Shown one piece after another: positions 38,627 to 49,378 of a stretch of 64,000 nt of DNA. The DNA comes from Histidinibacterium lentulum. Lineage in GTDB: Bacteria > Pseudomonadota > Alphaproteobacteria > Rhodobacterales > Rhodobacteraceae. Each line of letters begins with the position of its first letter. Within the stretch, counting starts at the first letter, position 1. The notes under the pieces were generated by a model. It made no database searches. It saw only the letters and a list, made by a program, of their open reading frames with translations, and was not told the DNA's origin. A program made the position numbers and the translations under genes. The stretch is from assembly GCF_003789055.1 (NCBI RefSeq), contig NZ_ML119081.1, forward strand, positions 186,001-250,000. The letters run 5' to 3'.

Positions 38627-39712
38627 TCATCCTGCCAGAAGCACCAGCGAGCGCGCGTCCCAAACCACCCGCGTGGCTGCGCCGACGTCCAGAACGGGCC
38701 GCCCGATCAGGTTCTTCATCGAGATGGTCAATGGCTTCTCCACCCCGTCGACCCGGACATCGTAATAGGTCATGTCGCCGTAATAGACGACCTCGTCCAC
38801 CACACCGTCGACCACCCGGCGGTCGGTGGTTTCCCCCTCGTAGAGGATCGCCAGGGTTTCCGGCCGGATGCCGACCGTGATCGCGCCCGCAGAGATGCCG
38901 CCGGGCGCCTGTTCGGCCGGCACCTCGCAGCGGCCCAACCCCGCGACCTCCACGGCGATCGACGGCCCCTCCGCCGTCACCCGACCGTCGAGGAAGTTCA
39001 TCATCCCGATGAAGCTCGCCACCTTCTTCGAGACCGGCCGCCGGTACAGGGTCTCGGGATCGGCGAGCTGGCCGATCTCACCTTCGAACATGACCGCGAT
39101 CCGGTCCGACATGACCAGAGCTTCCTCCTGGTCGTGTGTGACGAGGATGAAGGTGATTCCCACGTGGCGCTGCAGGCGGATCAGCTCCACCTGCATCTGC
39201 TCGCGCATCTTCTTGTCGAGCGCGGAGAGCGGTTCATCGAGCAGGAGGACCTTGGGCTCGAGGATCAGCGCGCGCGCCAGCGCCACGCGCTGGCGCTGGC
39301 CGCCCGAAAGTGCGGTCGCGCGCCTCGTGCCATAGCCGGCAAGCCCCACCATTTCCAGTGCGCGACCGACGGCGCGGGTCTTCTCGTCCTTCGACCGCGG
39401 GTCCTTTCGCAGTCCGAAGCCCACGTTCTCGGCCACGCTCAGGTGCGGGAAGATCGCGTAGGACTGAAACACCATGTTGGTGGGCCGCTCGTTGGCCGGC
39501 ACGCGCCGCATGTCCCGCCCGTCGATGGAGAGCGTGCCCTCCGTGGGGTCCTCGAAGCCTGCTATGGTGCGCAGAAGCGTGGTCTTGCCGCAGCCGGACG
39601 GCCCGAGCAGCGAAAAGAACTCGCCCTTGCGGATCGTCAGATTGATCCCCTTCAGGGCGTGGAAATCGCCGTAGAACTTGTGGATGCCGCGAAGGCGGAT
39701 CAGTTCGTTCAC
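38627..39712 (-). CDS. ABC transporter ATPase, polyamine (PotA) type
   Basis: This 361-residue ATPase has Walker A LLGPSGCGKTTLLRTIAG, Q-loop VFQSYAIFPHLSVAEN, signature LSGGQRQRVALARAL, Walker B KVLLLDEPLSALDKK and the switch His in LVTHDQEEAL. These are followed by a C-terminal TOBE domain of about 100 residues. The pattern is PotA-like and energises import of polyamines or similar organic cations. The GTG start at 39712 overlaps the permease stop (GTGA). It is last of three minus-strand genes with two permeases. No periplasmic binding protein gene is adjacent. Confidence 0.9.
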   Translation of the reverse strand: MNELIRLRGIHKFYGDFHALKGINLTIRKGEFFSLLGPSGCGKTTLLRTIAGFEDPTEGTLSIDGRDMRRVPANERPTNMVFQSYAIFPHLSVAENVGFGLRKDPRSKDEKTRAVGRALEMVGLAGYGTRRATALSGGQRQRVALARALILEPKVLLLDEPLSALDKKMREQMQVELIRLQRHVGITFILVTHDQEEALVMSDRIAVMFEGEIGQLADPETLYRRPVSKKVASFIGMMNFLDGRVTAEGPSIAVEVAGLGRCEVPAEQAPGGISAGAITVGIRPETLAILYEGETTDRRVVDGVVDEVVYYGDMTYYDVRVDGVEKPLTISMKNLIGRPVLDVGAATRVVWDARSLVLLAG

Positions 39713-40509
39713 AGGAACCCTCCGGTATCCTTGAGGCCGGCCCGGCGCAGGCCGCGGCGGCGCATCGTCTCGGCGATGGTCAGAAGCACGATGGACAGCG
39801 CGACGAGGATGGTCCCCAGCGCCATGACCACCGGCAGCTTTTCGGGGAAGCGCAGGAGCCCCCAGATATAGACAGGCATCGTGGGCGAATTGCCGGACAG
39901 GAAGAAGGCGATGATGAACTCGTCGAGGCTGATGGTGAAGGAGATCAGCAGCGACGATACGATGCCCGGAGCGATGAGCGGCAGCGTCACCAGCCGGAAC
40001 GCGCCCCATCGAGACTGGCCGAGATCCATCGCCGCCTCCTCCATGGATTTGTCGAGCCCAGCGAAGGCGCCGTTCAGCACCGCGATGCAGAAGGGCATGC
40101 AGATCAGGACATGGGCGAGGATGATCGTCCAGTTGCCGAGCGGCAATCCCATGACCCGCACGATCACCACGAGGAGCGAGACCGCGACGATGATCTCCGG
40201 CAACACCAGCGGCAGCATGATGAACCCGATCACGCCGCCCTTGCCGGGAAAGGTCTCCATCTGCCCCGCGCGCGCTGCGCAGATGCCCAGAAGCGTGGCG
40301 ATGACGGCGCTGCTCACCGCGATGATCAGGGAGTTCTTCACCGCTTCGTGCAGCGCCGGCGTGGTGCGCAACTCCCCGAACCACTGGGTGGTGAAGCCCT
40401 GCAGCGGAAAGGCGATGATCGTGCCGTCGTTGAACGCGAAGATCGGAAGGAGCGCGATCGGCGCGTAGAGAAAGATCAGGTAGGCAACGGCATAGAATCG
40501 GAGCGTCAT
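39709..40509 (-). CDS. ABC transporter permease, PotC type
   Basis: This 266-residue inner-membrane permease has six predicted helices. The cytoplasmic EAA loop AAMDLGQSRWGAFRLVTLPLIAPGI couples to the ATPase. The N-terminus (RFYAVAYLIFLYAPIALLPIFAFND) and FTISLDEFIIAFFLSG match PotC/YdcV. The ATG at 40509 overlaps the stop of the upstream permease (ATGA). It forms the translocation pore with the other permease. Confidence 0.9.
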   Translation of the reverse strand: MTLRFYAVAYLIFLYAPIALLPIFAFNDGTIIAFPLQGFTTQWFGELRTTPALHEAVKNSLIIAVSSAVIATLLGICAARAGQMETFPGKGGVIGFIMLPLVLPEIIVAVSLLVVIVRVMGLPLGNWTIILAHVLICMPFCIAVLNGAFAGLDKSMEEAAMDLGQSRWGAFRLVTLPLIAPGIVSSLLISFTISLDEFIIAFFLSGNSPTMPVYIWGLLRFPEKLPVVMALGTILVALSIVLLTIAETMRRRGLRRAGLKDTGGFL

Positions 40510-41378
40510 CGGGTCCTCAGCCATTTGCGATTGAGCCAGATGAACAGCAGAGCGATCACCGTCACCGACAGCATGGCAAGGATCGCGAGCGTGGCGCCCA
40601 GGGGCGCGTTGTTCAGCCTCAGGAACTGGGTCTGGATCATGTTGGCGATCATCAGCCCGTCCGGCCCGCCCACGAGCCTCGGGGTGACGTAATCCCCGAT
40701 CGTGGGGATGAAGACGATGAGCGTCGCCGCAACGACGCCGGGCATCGCAAGCGGCAGCGTCACCCGCAGGAACGTGGTCACCTTGTTCTCTCCAAGGTCC
40801 TGAGACGCCTCCAGAAGCGACCGGTCGATCCGCTCCAGCGCCACGAAGATCGGCAGGATCGCGAATGGGGCAAAGGCATGGGCGAGCGTGATCACCACAG
40901 CGTTGGCATTGTAGAGGATGAAGGTCAGCGGCTCGTCGATGAACCCGAGTCCCTGAAGACTGGTGTTCAGAACGCCGTTGAACCCGAGGATCACCTTCCA
41001 CAGGAAGACGCGGATCAGGTAGCTGGTCCAGAACGGGATGGTGATGAGAAAAAGCCACAGCGACTTGCGGCTGGGGGCGACGTAGAAGCTGACGAAATAG
41101 GCGATCGGAAAAGCGAGGACGACGGTCACCAGCGTCACCGCCCCCGCGATCCAAAGCGACCGGCCGAGAAGCATCCGGTAGATCGGCTGGCTCAGCGCTT
41201 CTTCGTAGTTGGCCAGCGTGAAGGTCGTGTCGATGTCGAGAAAGTCCTGAGTCCAGAACGAAAACAGGACAACGGCGCCAAGCGGCATAGCGAGAAGCAG
41301 GATCGCATAGGAAAAGGGTGCGGCCAGCAGAGCGATGCTCCGCCGTGCCTCCTGTCCAAGCCCGCCCCGTGTCGCCAT
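40506..41378 (-). CDS. ABC transporter permease, PotB type
   Basis: This 290-residue inner-membrane permease has six predicted helices after a short cytoplasmic N-terminus. ITIPFWTSYLIRVFLWKVIL and the EAA loop ASQDLGENKVTTFLRVTLPLAMPG match PotB/YdcU. The start at 41378 gives a normal length; the in-frame ATG at 41441 would add a Gly/Arg-rich extension. It is first in the three-gene operon. Upstream there are over 450 bases without a gene and no substrate-binding protein, which normally heads such operons. Confidence 0.88.
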   Translation of the reverse strand: MATRGGLGQEARRSIALLAAPFSYAILLLAMPLGAVVLFSFWTQDFLDIDTTFTLANYEEALSQPIYRMLLGRSLWIAGAVTLVTVVLAFPIAYFVSFYVAPSRKSLWLFLITIPFWTSYLIRVFLWKVILGFNGVLNTSLQGLGFIDEPLTFILYNANAVVITLAHAFAPFAILPIFVALERIDRSLLEASQDLGENKVTTFLRVTLPLAMPGVVAATLIVFIPTIGDYVTPRLVGGPDGLMIANMIQTQFLRLNNAPLGATLAILAMLSVTVIALLFIWLNRKWLRTR

Positions 41379-41843
41379 GCCGTCCCCGCCGCCGCGCGTT
41401 CCGCAACCCTTCACCACGATACGCTCGGATTGCAACGGCAATTCCGCGTGACCGGGCGCGGTGTCACCCGCGCTTGAAAGCGGCGGGGCGCCCCGCGTTT
41501 GGTTCTCCGGTCGGATCGTGCGGGCGGATCGAGAGGTCCGTCGAAGCGGGCCTGACGGGTCCTTCGCGTCAGCAGGCTGTGGCGGTCACCCTGACAGGGG
41601 TTCATGAAGGCAGTGTCGCAGAGGACGGCCGACGGGCGCGGAAAGGGTCATCGGCGGCGTCTGCGTCGTTCCCATGCCTTTGTCGCAGCGGCCTATCTCG
41701 TGCCTGGGTCAACCTCCAATGGCGAGCAGGTCACGAGGCGCGTCGAAACGGGAAGCGGCGCCGCGATTGGGGGTGCGGCGCCGCTGATCCCGGGGGGGGT
41801 CCCTGGGGATGGGAATGGTGTCTGACCCCGGGATGTCTCGCGA
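41379..41843. other. Gene-free region upstream of the ABC operon
   Basis: About 465 bases lie between the permease start and the stop of the porin-like OMP gene, all minus strand. It must hold the ABC operon promoter, but no clear -35/-10 pair is seen. Apart from the hairpin at 41754-41785, nothing is recognised. A 73-codon plus-strand frame at 41604 has atypical composition and is not called. Confidence 0.45.
41754..41785 (-). terminator. Possible terminator of the OMP gene
   Basis: A perfect 11-base stem, AGCGGCGCCGC against GCGGCGCCGCT, encloses a 10-base loop. It lies about 60 bases beyond the OMP stop. There is no U-run, so it may be a Rho-assisted stop or a simple dyad. Confidence 0.4.
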
Positions 41844-42464
41844 TCAGAAGTTGAAGCTGACGCGCGCGGAGACCGTGGTCGCGTCGAAATCGATGCCCGT
41901 GTCGTCGAAGTCCTCGAAGCGGTGCTGCAGGACCTCGGCGCCGACGCGCATGCGTTCGGTCGCCTGATAGTCGACGCCGAAGCCGGCGAAGCCCCCGGTG
42001 TCCTCGAGGTCGGCAAAACCGCTGGTCGTCGCCTGCACCACGCCACCGGTCAGGTAGGGCAGCACGCGGCCCGCATCGAAGCCGAGCCTCAGCTTGGCAC
42101 GAGCCAGCCGGTCGACGTTCAGCCCGGTCGCCTCGTCTTCGAGGTTGGTGCCCTCCAGGTCCAGTTCGGCACCAACGACGACACGGCCAAAATCGTAGAG
42201 GTAACCGACGTGGCCGCCGTAGGTCGCGCCGGCGAAGTCATCGTCGAAGACCTCGGGGTCGGTCCGGTCGTCGATCCGGCCGTAGCCAAGCTGCACACCG
42301 CCATAAAAGCCGGTCCAGTCATTCCCGGGAGCATAGGTCGGCGCTGCCGGCTGCGGGGCGGGGGCCACGAAATCGGGCGGGGTCTGGTCCAGGCCGGCAG
42401 CGAGCGCCGGACCGGAAAGCGCTGCCAGCAGCGCGGAAAGGGCAAGGGGTCTGTGCGGTGTCAT
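41844..42464 (-). CDS. Outer-membrane beta-barrel (Omp25/porin-family) protein
   Basis: The 206-residue protein starts with a signal peptide (MTPHRPLALSALLAALSGPALA, cleavage after ALA). It then has a Pro-rich linker and an eight-stranded barrel: DWTGFYGGVQLGYG, AGATYGGHVGYLYDFG, VVVGAELDLEG and a C-terminal strand ending in VSFNF with the terminal Phe recognised by the BAM machinery. This is the layout of Omp25/31-like surface proteins of alphaproteobacteria. The ATG at 42464 is chosen because it gives the signal peptide directly. Confidence 0.9.
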   Translation of the reverse strand: MTPHRPLALSALLAALSGPALAAGLDQTPPDFVAPAPQPAAPTYAPGNDWTGFYGGVQLGYGRIDDRTDPEVFDDDFAGATYGGHVGYLYDFGRVVVGAELDLEGTNLEDEATGLNVDRLARAKLRLGFDAGRVLPYLTGGVVQATTSGFADLEDTGGFAGFGVDYQATERMRVGAEVLQHRFEDFDDTGIDFDATTVSARVSFNF

Positions 42465-42648
42465 GTTCTGTTCCGGGTCTTGATGCCTCAGGCGAGCGAG
42501 CCGCGGAACTGCGGCGCTCACTCAGCACGAACGACGTGAAATCCGAGAAGGTTCAATTCAGGGTTCCGTGTCGAACCGGTCTCGGCAAGGCCTTGCCGGA
42601 ACGCTGGTCCGGCGTCGGCAGATTTCTGCGGCACTGACCTCCGTCCCG

Positions 42649-43782
42649 TCACGTTCCCGTGCGGAGCGTCCCCGCCTCGGCGGGCCGGCTGAGGCGGCCG
42701 CCACCCACGGGGGCAGCGACTCCGGTCGTGCCGGGCGCCGAGGTGGGCAGACCGCGCGCTACCCGCACGGCAAGATAGGCGAACGCCTGGGCCTCGAGCA
42801 TGTCGCCGTCAAAGCCCGCGGCCTCTGCGGGCTCCACAGCGCAACCCGTCCCCGCCGCGAGGCGCGCCATGACGGCGCGGTTGTGCCGCCCGCCCCCCGC
42901 AACCAGCAGCCGCTCGGGCGGGGCGGGGCACAGGCTCAGACCCGCGATCACGGCCTCGGCGGCACAGGCGGCGAGCGTGGCCGCGGCATCGGCGTCCGAG
43001 AGCCCTTCCACCGCGGCTCCCAGAGCCGCGAAAGCAGCCCGGTCCAGTGATTTGGGCGGCAACCGGGAGAAGTGGCGATGGCGGAGGAAGGTCTCGACCA
43101 CCGACTCGTCGGGTGTCCCCGAGGCGGCCAGATCCCCGTCCCGGTCCATCGTGCCCAGTCCCCGCACATGCAGCAGATCGTCGAGCGGCGCATTGGCGGG
43201 ACCGGTGTCAAAGGCGAGCAAGGCGCCGTCCGCCTCGGGCCCCTCAGCGGCCGGGTCGATCCATGTCAGGTTTCCGACCCCCCCGAGGTTCAGAACCGCA
43301 AGCGGCGCTGTGGCGCCGATCCTCCGCGCCATGGCGAAATGGTAGAATGGGGCCAGCGGCGCCCCCTGCCCTCCGAATCCCATGTCGGAAGAGCGGAAAT
43401 CCCAGACCACCGGCAGGCCCAGCCAGTCCGCCAGCGCTTGCCCGTCGCCCGCCTGGTGGGTGCGGCGGCCGTCGGGGTCGTGCACCAGCGTCTGCCCGTG
43501 GTAGCCCACGAGATCCGCCTCGATGGCCTCCAGTGCGACCATGTGCGCCTCGTCGACCACCTCCGCAGCCTCTGCCACGCCTGCCTCGCCCGGCCAGCGC
43601 CCGAGCGCGTCTCTCAGGACCATGCGATCGGTAACCGAATAGGGCCGGTAGCGGGTCTCGCCGATCTCGAGGATCTCGTGGCCATCGGTGACGATCACCG
43701 CCACGTCCACACCGTCGAGCGAGGTGCCCGACATCGCGCCCGCGACCCTGACCGGCCCGCTGCGCCAGGGCTCTCTCGCCAT
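42649..43782 (-). CDS. anmK: Anhydro-N-acetylmuramic acid kinase
   Basis: This 377-residue AnmK cleaves and phosphorylates 1,6-anhydroMurNAc released by peptidoglycan turnover. The ASKHA fold shows [81 protein letters not shown] and [14 protein letters not shown]. All catalytic blocks are complete. It is divergent from tyrS across 71 bases. Confidence 0.95.
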   Translation of the reverse strand: MAREPWRSGPVRVAGAMSGTSLDGVDVAVIVTDGHEILEIGETRYRPYSVTDRMVLRDALGRWPGEAGVAEAAEVVDEAHMVALEAIEADLVGYHGQTLVHDPDGRRTHQAGDGQALADWLGLPVVWDFRSSDMGFGGQGAPLAPFYHFAMARRIGATAPLAVLNLGGVGNLTWIDPAAEGPEADGALLAFDTGPANAPLDDLLHVRGLGTMDRDGDLAASGTPDESVVETFLRHRHFSRLPPKSLDRAAFAALGAAVEGLSDADAAATLAACAAEAVIAGLSLCPAPPERLLVAGGGRHNRAVMARLAAGTGCAVEPAEAAGFDGDMLEAQAFAYLAVRVARGLPTSAPGTTGVAAPVGGGRLSRPAEAGTLRTGT

Positions 43783-43853
43783 GACCCGCTTTCCCTCGTT
43801 CCTGCCTCGCCCTATAGAGTGCCGCGCAGCGAGGGCGGGGACAAGAGAGACCG

Positions 43854-45110
43854 ATGACCTACCACCCGAAATCGGAGTTCATGGCCGTCATCATGGAGCG
43901 CGGCTTCCTGGCCGATTGCACCGATTACCAGGGGCTGGACGAGGCACTCTCGGCCGGACCCGTGACCGCCTACATCGGCTATGACGCGACTGCGCGCTCG
44001 CTCCACGTGGGGCACCTGCTGAACATCATGCTGTTGCGCTGGTTCCAGAAGACCGGACACCGGCCGATCACCCTCATGGGCGGCGGCACCACCAAGGTGG
44101 GCGATCCCTCGTTCCGCTCCGAGGAGCGCCCGCTTCTGGGGCCCGCCGAGATCGCCGCCAACATCGCCGCGATGAAGCGCGTCTTCGCGCGCTACCTAGC
44201 CTACGGCAACGGGGCGACGGACGCCGCCATGCTCGACAATGCCGACTGGCTCGACGGGCTGAACTACCTCGACTTCCTTCGCGACATCGGCCGGCACTTC
44301 TCGGTGAACCGGATGCTGTCCTTCGAGAGCGTCAAGTCGCGCCTCGATCGCGAGCAGTCGCTGTCGTTCCTCGAGTTCAACTACATGATCCTGCAGGCCT
44401 ATGACTTTCTCGAGCTCTACCGTCGCGAGGGGTGCCTGTTGCAGATGGGCGGCTCCGACCAGTGGGGCAATATCGTCAACGGCATCGACCTCACGCGCCG
44501 CGTGCTCGACCGCGAGATCTACGGGCTGACGACCCCGCTCCTGACCACCTCGGACGGGCGCAAGATGGGCAAGAGCCAGGGCGGCGCGGTCTGGCTCGAT
44601 GGCGAGATGCTGAGCCCATACGAGTTCTGGCAGTTCTGGCGCAACACGACCGACGCCGACGTGGGCCGTTTCCTCAAGCTCTATACCGAGCTGCCCGTTG
44701 CCGAGTGCGAGCGTCTTGGAAGCCTTGGTGGCGCGGAGGTCAACGAGGCCAAGATCGTGCTGGCGAACGAGGTCACGACGCTGTTGCACGGCGCCGACGC
44801 CGCCAGGGCGGCAGAAGCCACGGCGCGGGAGGTCTTCGAGAAAGGCGGCGTCGGCGCGGACCTGCCGACCCTGACGCTGAGCGCCGCGGAGCTGGGCGAC
44901 GGGCTGTCGGTGGTGCAGGCGATCGTGCGCACGGGCCTTGCCGCTTCGGGCAAGGAAGCCAAGCGGCTCATCGCCGAGGGCGGCGCCCGGATCGACGACG
45001 CGCCCCTGACCGACCCGGGCCTCGTTCTCGACGCAGGCCGCCTTGCCACTCCGGTGAAGCTCTCGGCGGGCCGCAAGCGCCACGCGCTCGTGCAGCTTTC
45101 GGGCGGCTGA
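43854..45110 (+). CDS. tyrS: Tyrosyl-tRNA synthetase
   Basis: This 418-residue class I synthetase has the HIGH-type motif [18 protein letters not shown], tyrosine pocket [36 protein letters not shown]-type loop [17 protein letters not shown] and a C-terminal S4-like RNA-binding domain ([22 protein letters not shown]). Length is normal for the bacterial TyrRS1 form. The fur-type gene follows after 130 bases. Confidence 0.96.
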   Translation: MTYHPKSEFMAVIMERGFLADCTDYQGLDEALSAGPVTAYIGYDATARSLHVGHLLNIMLLRWFQKTGHRPITLMGGGTTKVGDPSFRSEERPLLGPAEIAANIAAMKRVFARYLAYGNGATDAAMLDNADWLDGLNYLDFLRDIGRHFSVNRMLSFESVKSRLDREQSLSFLEFNYMILQAYDFLELYRREGCLLQMGGSDQWGNIVNGIDLTRRVLDREIYGLTTPLLTTSDGRKMGKSQGGAVWLDGEMLSPYEFWQFWRNTTDADVGRFLKLYTELPVAECERLGSLGGAEVNEAKIVLANEVTTLLHGADAARAAEATAREVFEKGGVGADLPTLTLSAAELGDGLSVVQAIVRTGLAASGKEAKRLIAEGGARIDDAPLTDPGLVLDAGRLATPVKLSAGRKRHALVQLSGG

Positions 45111-45240
45111 ACCCGCCAGCAAGACCGTTCTTCGTCTGGACTTGCAGGGTCTTCGAAGAATGATCGGGCCAGACCCGACCCTCTGGCCCCGGCCGGCCCG
45201 CTGCGCTAGTCCTGAACGCATCACCGAAAGACGACCGCCC

Positions 45241-45672
45241 ATGCCGAAGACGATCCTGCAACGCTGCGAGGACAAGGGCCTCCGGATGACCGGCCAGCGC
45301 CGGACCATCGCCGCCGTGTTGCAGGACGCCGAGGACCACCCCGATGTCGAGGAACTCTATGCCCGCGCCTCGGGGCAGGACGCGTCCATCTCCCTTGCCA
45401 CCGTCTACCGCACGGTGAAGCTCTTCGAAGAGGAGGGCATCCTCGAGAAACGCGATTTCGGCGACGGACGCGCCCGCTACGAGGCGGCGAGCCGCGCCCA
45501 TCACGACCACCTGATCGACGAGCGCACCGGCGAGGTGATCGAGTTCGTCGATCCCGAGATAGAGAAGCTGCAGGAGAAGATCGCGCGCAAGCTGGGCTAC
45601 CGGCTGACCGGGCACCGTTTGCAGCTCTGGGGAGAACCCCTGGACGAAGGCGCGCCGGACGAGGCGTCATGA
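45241..45672 (+). CDS. fur: Fur-family metal regulator (Fur/Mur type)
   Basis: This 143-residue Fur-family protein has the winged helix (KGLRMTGQRRTIAAVLQDAEDHPDVEELYARA, ISLATVYRTVKLFEEEG) followed by the dimerisation domain with the metal-binding cluster SRAHHDHLIDERTGEVIEF. No CxxC structural zinc pair is present, as in alphaproteobacterial Fur/Mur and Irr. In Rhodobacterales this type controls manganese or iron uptake (Mur); Irr is a related alternative. The ATG at 45241 is chosen for normal length. The stop overlaps the DMT permease start by four bases. Confidence 0.85.
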   Translation: MPKTILQRCEDKGLRMTGQRRTIAAVLQDAEDHPDVEELYARASGQDASISLATVYRTVKLFEEEGILEKRDFGDGRARYEAASRAHHDHLIDERTGEVIEFVDPEIEKLQEKIARKLGYRLTGHRLQLWGEPLDEGAPDEAS

Positions 45673-46571
45673 GCGACACCCTCCGGGGCGCGGCCCTGAT
45701 GGTCGGCGCCATGCTGGCCTTTTCCATCGAGGACGCCCTTATCAAGGGTACCGCCACGCTGATCCCGGCGGGCCAGGTGATGATCACGCTGGGCCTCTTC
45801 GGCACCATCGGCTTCGCCTTGCTGCTGCGGCACCGGGGGCAGTCGCTTTTCACCCGGGCGCTTCTGTCGAGGGCGGTTCTCTTTCGCTCGGCCTGCGAGC
45901 TTCTGGGGACCGCGGGGTTCGTGGCGGCGCTGACCCTCGGAGACCTGTCCACCGCGACGGCAATCCTGCAGGCCGTGCCGCTGGCGGTGGTCTCGGGGGC
46001 GGCGCTGTTTCTGGGGGAAAAGGTCGGCTGGCGCCGCTGGACGGCGGTGGGTCTGGGCCTCGTTGGGGTGATGATGGTCATCCGGCCGGGCGCCGCGGAA
46101 TTCGACCCGAACTCGCTCTTTGCCCTCGTCGCCGTGGTCTGTCTCTCGGCGCGCGATCTCGCCACCCGCCGGATCCCCGCAGGTGTGCCCTCCAACCAGC
46201 TTTCCGGGGCCGCCTTCGCCACGACGATCCTGTCGGGGGTCCTTCTCCTGGGACTCACTGGCGAAAGGCTCGTCGTGCCCTCGTCCATGGCATTGCTGGG
46301 TCTGGTGGCCACGCTTGCGGTCGGGATGCTCGCCTATTCCACCATCGTCGCCGCCACCCGGATCGGCGAGATGTCGGTGATCGCACCGTTCCGGTACACC
46401 CGCATACTTTTCGCTCTCTTCGTGGCCACGCTCATCTTCGGCGAGCGACCCGATGCCTGGACCTATGCCGGCGCCGCGCTGATCGTGGGCTCGGGGCTCT
46501 ACGCCTTCTGGCGCGAGGCACAGGCCAATGCCCGAGCCCGCGCTTCCCTCCCGCCTCAGCCCACGTTATGA
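45669..46571 (+). CDS. DMT-superfamily permease (EamA)
   Basis: This 300-residue inner-membrane protein has ten hydrophobic segments and the duplicated EamA halves typical of drug/metabolite transporters. The first half opens GAALMVGAMLAFSIEDALIKG, the second carries SLFALVAVVCLSARDLATRR, and the end is ALIVGSGLYAFWREAQ. Substrate unknown. Its ATG lies in the fur stop (ATGA), so it is likely co-expressed with the metal regulator, though that does not prove a metal substrate. Confidence 0.88.
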   Translation: MSDTLRGAALMVGAMLAFSIEDALIKGTATLIPAGQVMITLGLFGTIGFALLLRHRGQSLFTRALLSRAVLFRSACELLGTAGFVAALTLGDLSTATAILQAVPLAVVSGAALFLGEKVGWRRWTAVGLGLVGVMMVIRPGAAEFDPNSLFALVAVVCLSARDLATRRIPAGVPSNQLSGAAFATTILSGVLLLGLTGERLVVPSSMALLGLVATLAVGMLAYSTIVAATRIGEMSVIAPFRYTRILFALFVATLIFGERPDAWTYAGAALIVGSGLYAFWREAQANARARASLPPQPTL

Positions 46572-47903
<1,332 letters not shown>

Positions 47904-47917
47904 ACTCCGGACGAAAA

Positions 47918-47942
47918 AGGGGTCCGGCGCGACCGGACCCCT
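47918..47942. terminator. Bidirectional terminator between eno and the PRC-barrel gene
   Basis: The stem AGGGGTCCGG/CCGGACCCCT (10 pairs) has loop CGCGA. An A-run on the left and CTCTCT on the right flank it. It lies 15 bases after eno and 29 bases after the convergent PRC-barrel gene, and can serve both. Confidence 0.75.
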
Positions 47943-47970
47943 CTCTCGGGATTGCTTCGAGGGACGTGCC

Positions 47971-48474
47971 TCAGAACCAGTTTTCACCGACATCGGGCAG
48001 GTTCTGCAGCTCTTCCTCGCTCAGGCGGGTGACATAGCTGTAGGAATTGGCGTCGCCGCTATCCATCAGCTTGATGTCGCCCAGGTTGACCAGCACGTGG
48101 CTGTCACCGATGTCGAGGAAACCGCCGGTCTCGACGATGATCCCGGTCATCCGTCCATCGGGCGAAATGGCGACATCGGCGATGTTGCCGATCTGGTCGA
48201 GCTCGGCCTCGGCGCCCTCGTAGGTATCCCACGACATCCACTCGTCGTCCCCGACCTCGACGGTGTAGACCACGCCATCGGTGATCTCGCTGACGCGGAT
48301 CAGGTTTTCCATGTTGGCGTCGCTCATGCGGCCCGACTCGTAGCCCGCCATCTGCGCGCCGTCCCCGTTCATCGACATATCGCCTTCGGAGGCGGTGTCC
48401 TGGGCCAAGGCCGCGCTCCCGAGCCCGAGAGCGAGGGCGGCAGTGGCGCTTGTCAGTTTCAACGCATGGGTCAT
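47971..48474 (-). CDS. Secreted PRC-barrel domain protein
   Basis: The 167-residue protein has a Sec signal peptide (MTHALKLTSATAALALGLGS, cleavage after ALA). A Met/Ser/Asp-rich linker is followed by a PRC-barrel-like beta domain: DEWMSWDTYEGAEAELDQIG, NIADVAISPDGRMTGIIVETGGFLDIGD, HVLVNLGDIKLM. It is acidic. Such periplasmic PRC-barrel proteins are frequent in Rhodobacterales, with unknown ligands. AAGGAGATCAGCC precedes the ATG at 48474; longer upstream frames are rejected because they lack a signal. Confidence 0.85.
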   Translation of the reverse strand: MTHALKLTSATAALALGLGSAALAQDTASEGDMSMNGDGAQMAGYESGRMSDANMENLIRVSEITDGVVYTVEVGDDEWMSWDTYEGAEAELDQIGNIADVAISPDGRMTGIIVETGGFLDIGDSHVLVNLGDIKLMDSGDANSYSYVTRLSEEELQNLPDVGENWF

Positions 48475-48646
48475 GGCTGATCTCCTTGTCGTTTGCTGTT
48501 GTCGGTTCTGATCCCACAACAGCCCGGATTGCCCTATGTTCCGGGTCCGGACCCGAAAGCCGACCGGCGCCATGACCGACCGGCGGGGTTGCGGGTAGAG
48601 GGTCCGGTGGTCGACACTGCGGGCAAGGAGCGTCAGGAGCGGGATC

Positions 48647-49096
48647 ATGCAAGAAGCGACCGAAGGGCCGAGCGCGGCGCGGATCATCACGCTTCTCGGG
48701 CTGATACCCCATCCGGAGGGTGGACATTATCGGCAGACGTGGGAAACACGCGCCAAGGACGGCACGCGGTCCACTGGAACGGCGATCTACTTTCTGCTTG
48801 CCGAGGACGAGACGAGCCATTGGCACCGCGTCGATGCGGATGAAGCCTGGCACTTCTACGCGGGCGCGCCGCTGATCCTGTCCATGGCCGAAACGGAGCA
48901 GGGTCCGGCGTCCGAGCATGTGCTCGGTCCGGATCTGATCTCGGGCGCGCGCCCGCAGGTCGTGGTGCCCGCGGGTCACTGGCAGGCAGCGCGCTCGACA
49001 GGAGCGTGGACGCTGGTCGGCTGCACGGTCAGCCCCGGCTTCCGCTTCGAGGGGTTCGAGCTTGCGCCGCCCGGATTCTCGATTCCGTCCGGCTGA
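48647..49096 (+). CDS. DUF985 cupin-fold protein
   Basis: The 149-residue protein has the cupin motif pattern of the DUF985 family: ITLLGLIPHPEGGHYRQTWE, STGTAIYFLLAEDETSHWHRVDADEAWHFYAGAPLIL, QVVVPAGHWQAARSTG and GCTVSPGFRFEGFELA. The His residues in S-H-W-H-R and E-A-W-H would bind a metal. Function is unknown; relatives are sometimes linked to sugar epimerase-like folds. It is divergent from the PRC-barrel gene. Confidence 0.85.
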   Translation: MQEATEGPSAARIITLLGLIPHPEGGHYRQTWETRAKDGTRSTGTAIYFLLAEDETSHWHRVDADEAWHFYAGAPLILSMAETEQGPASEHVLGPDLISGARPQVVVPAGHWQAARSTGAWTLVGCTVSPGFRFEGFELAPPGFSIPSG

Positions 49097-49221
49097 CGCC
49101 GTCCGGCCTAAGCGGGGCGGCGCGCCCGGACCCCCGAGGATACTTGAAGACCAGAGAACAAGGGACCGGAGCGCGCGCCCCGTCGGTGCGCCCCCCCGAG
49201 GGGCAGAGACATGCGGCACAG

Positions 49222-49254
49222 AAAAAAGGGGGCCGAAGCCCCCTTTGAGTTTTG
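49222..49254 (-). terminator. Strong intrinsic terminator of the nrdJ operon
   Basis: On the minus strand AAAGGGGGC-TTCG-GCCCCCTTT is followed by more T residues: a 9-pair stem with the very stable TTCG loop. It lies about 125 bases beyond the stop of the low-GC gene at 49379. On the plus strand GAGTTTT also follows, so it may stop cupin-gene transcripts too. Confidence 0.85.
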
Positions 49255-49378
49255 CCGTTCAGGCTCGATTTATGTACCGCCCGGTTTCTGCCTGCGGCCT
49301 GAACTGCATGCCCTCCTCGGAGGGCGGGCACGGGAGGGGAGCAATACTTGCCTGACTGCCCGGTCCCCCCGTATCTGA

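Noticed and set aside
41604-41825. 73-codon plus-strand ORF in the ABC-OMP gap
   Set aside because: Arg/Gly-rich composition, no ribosome binding site, and it contains the GC hairpin; it does not look coding.
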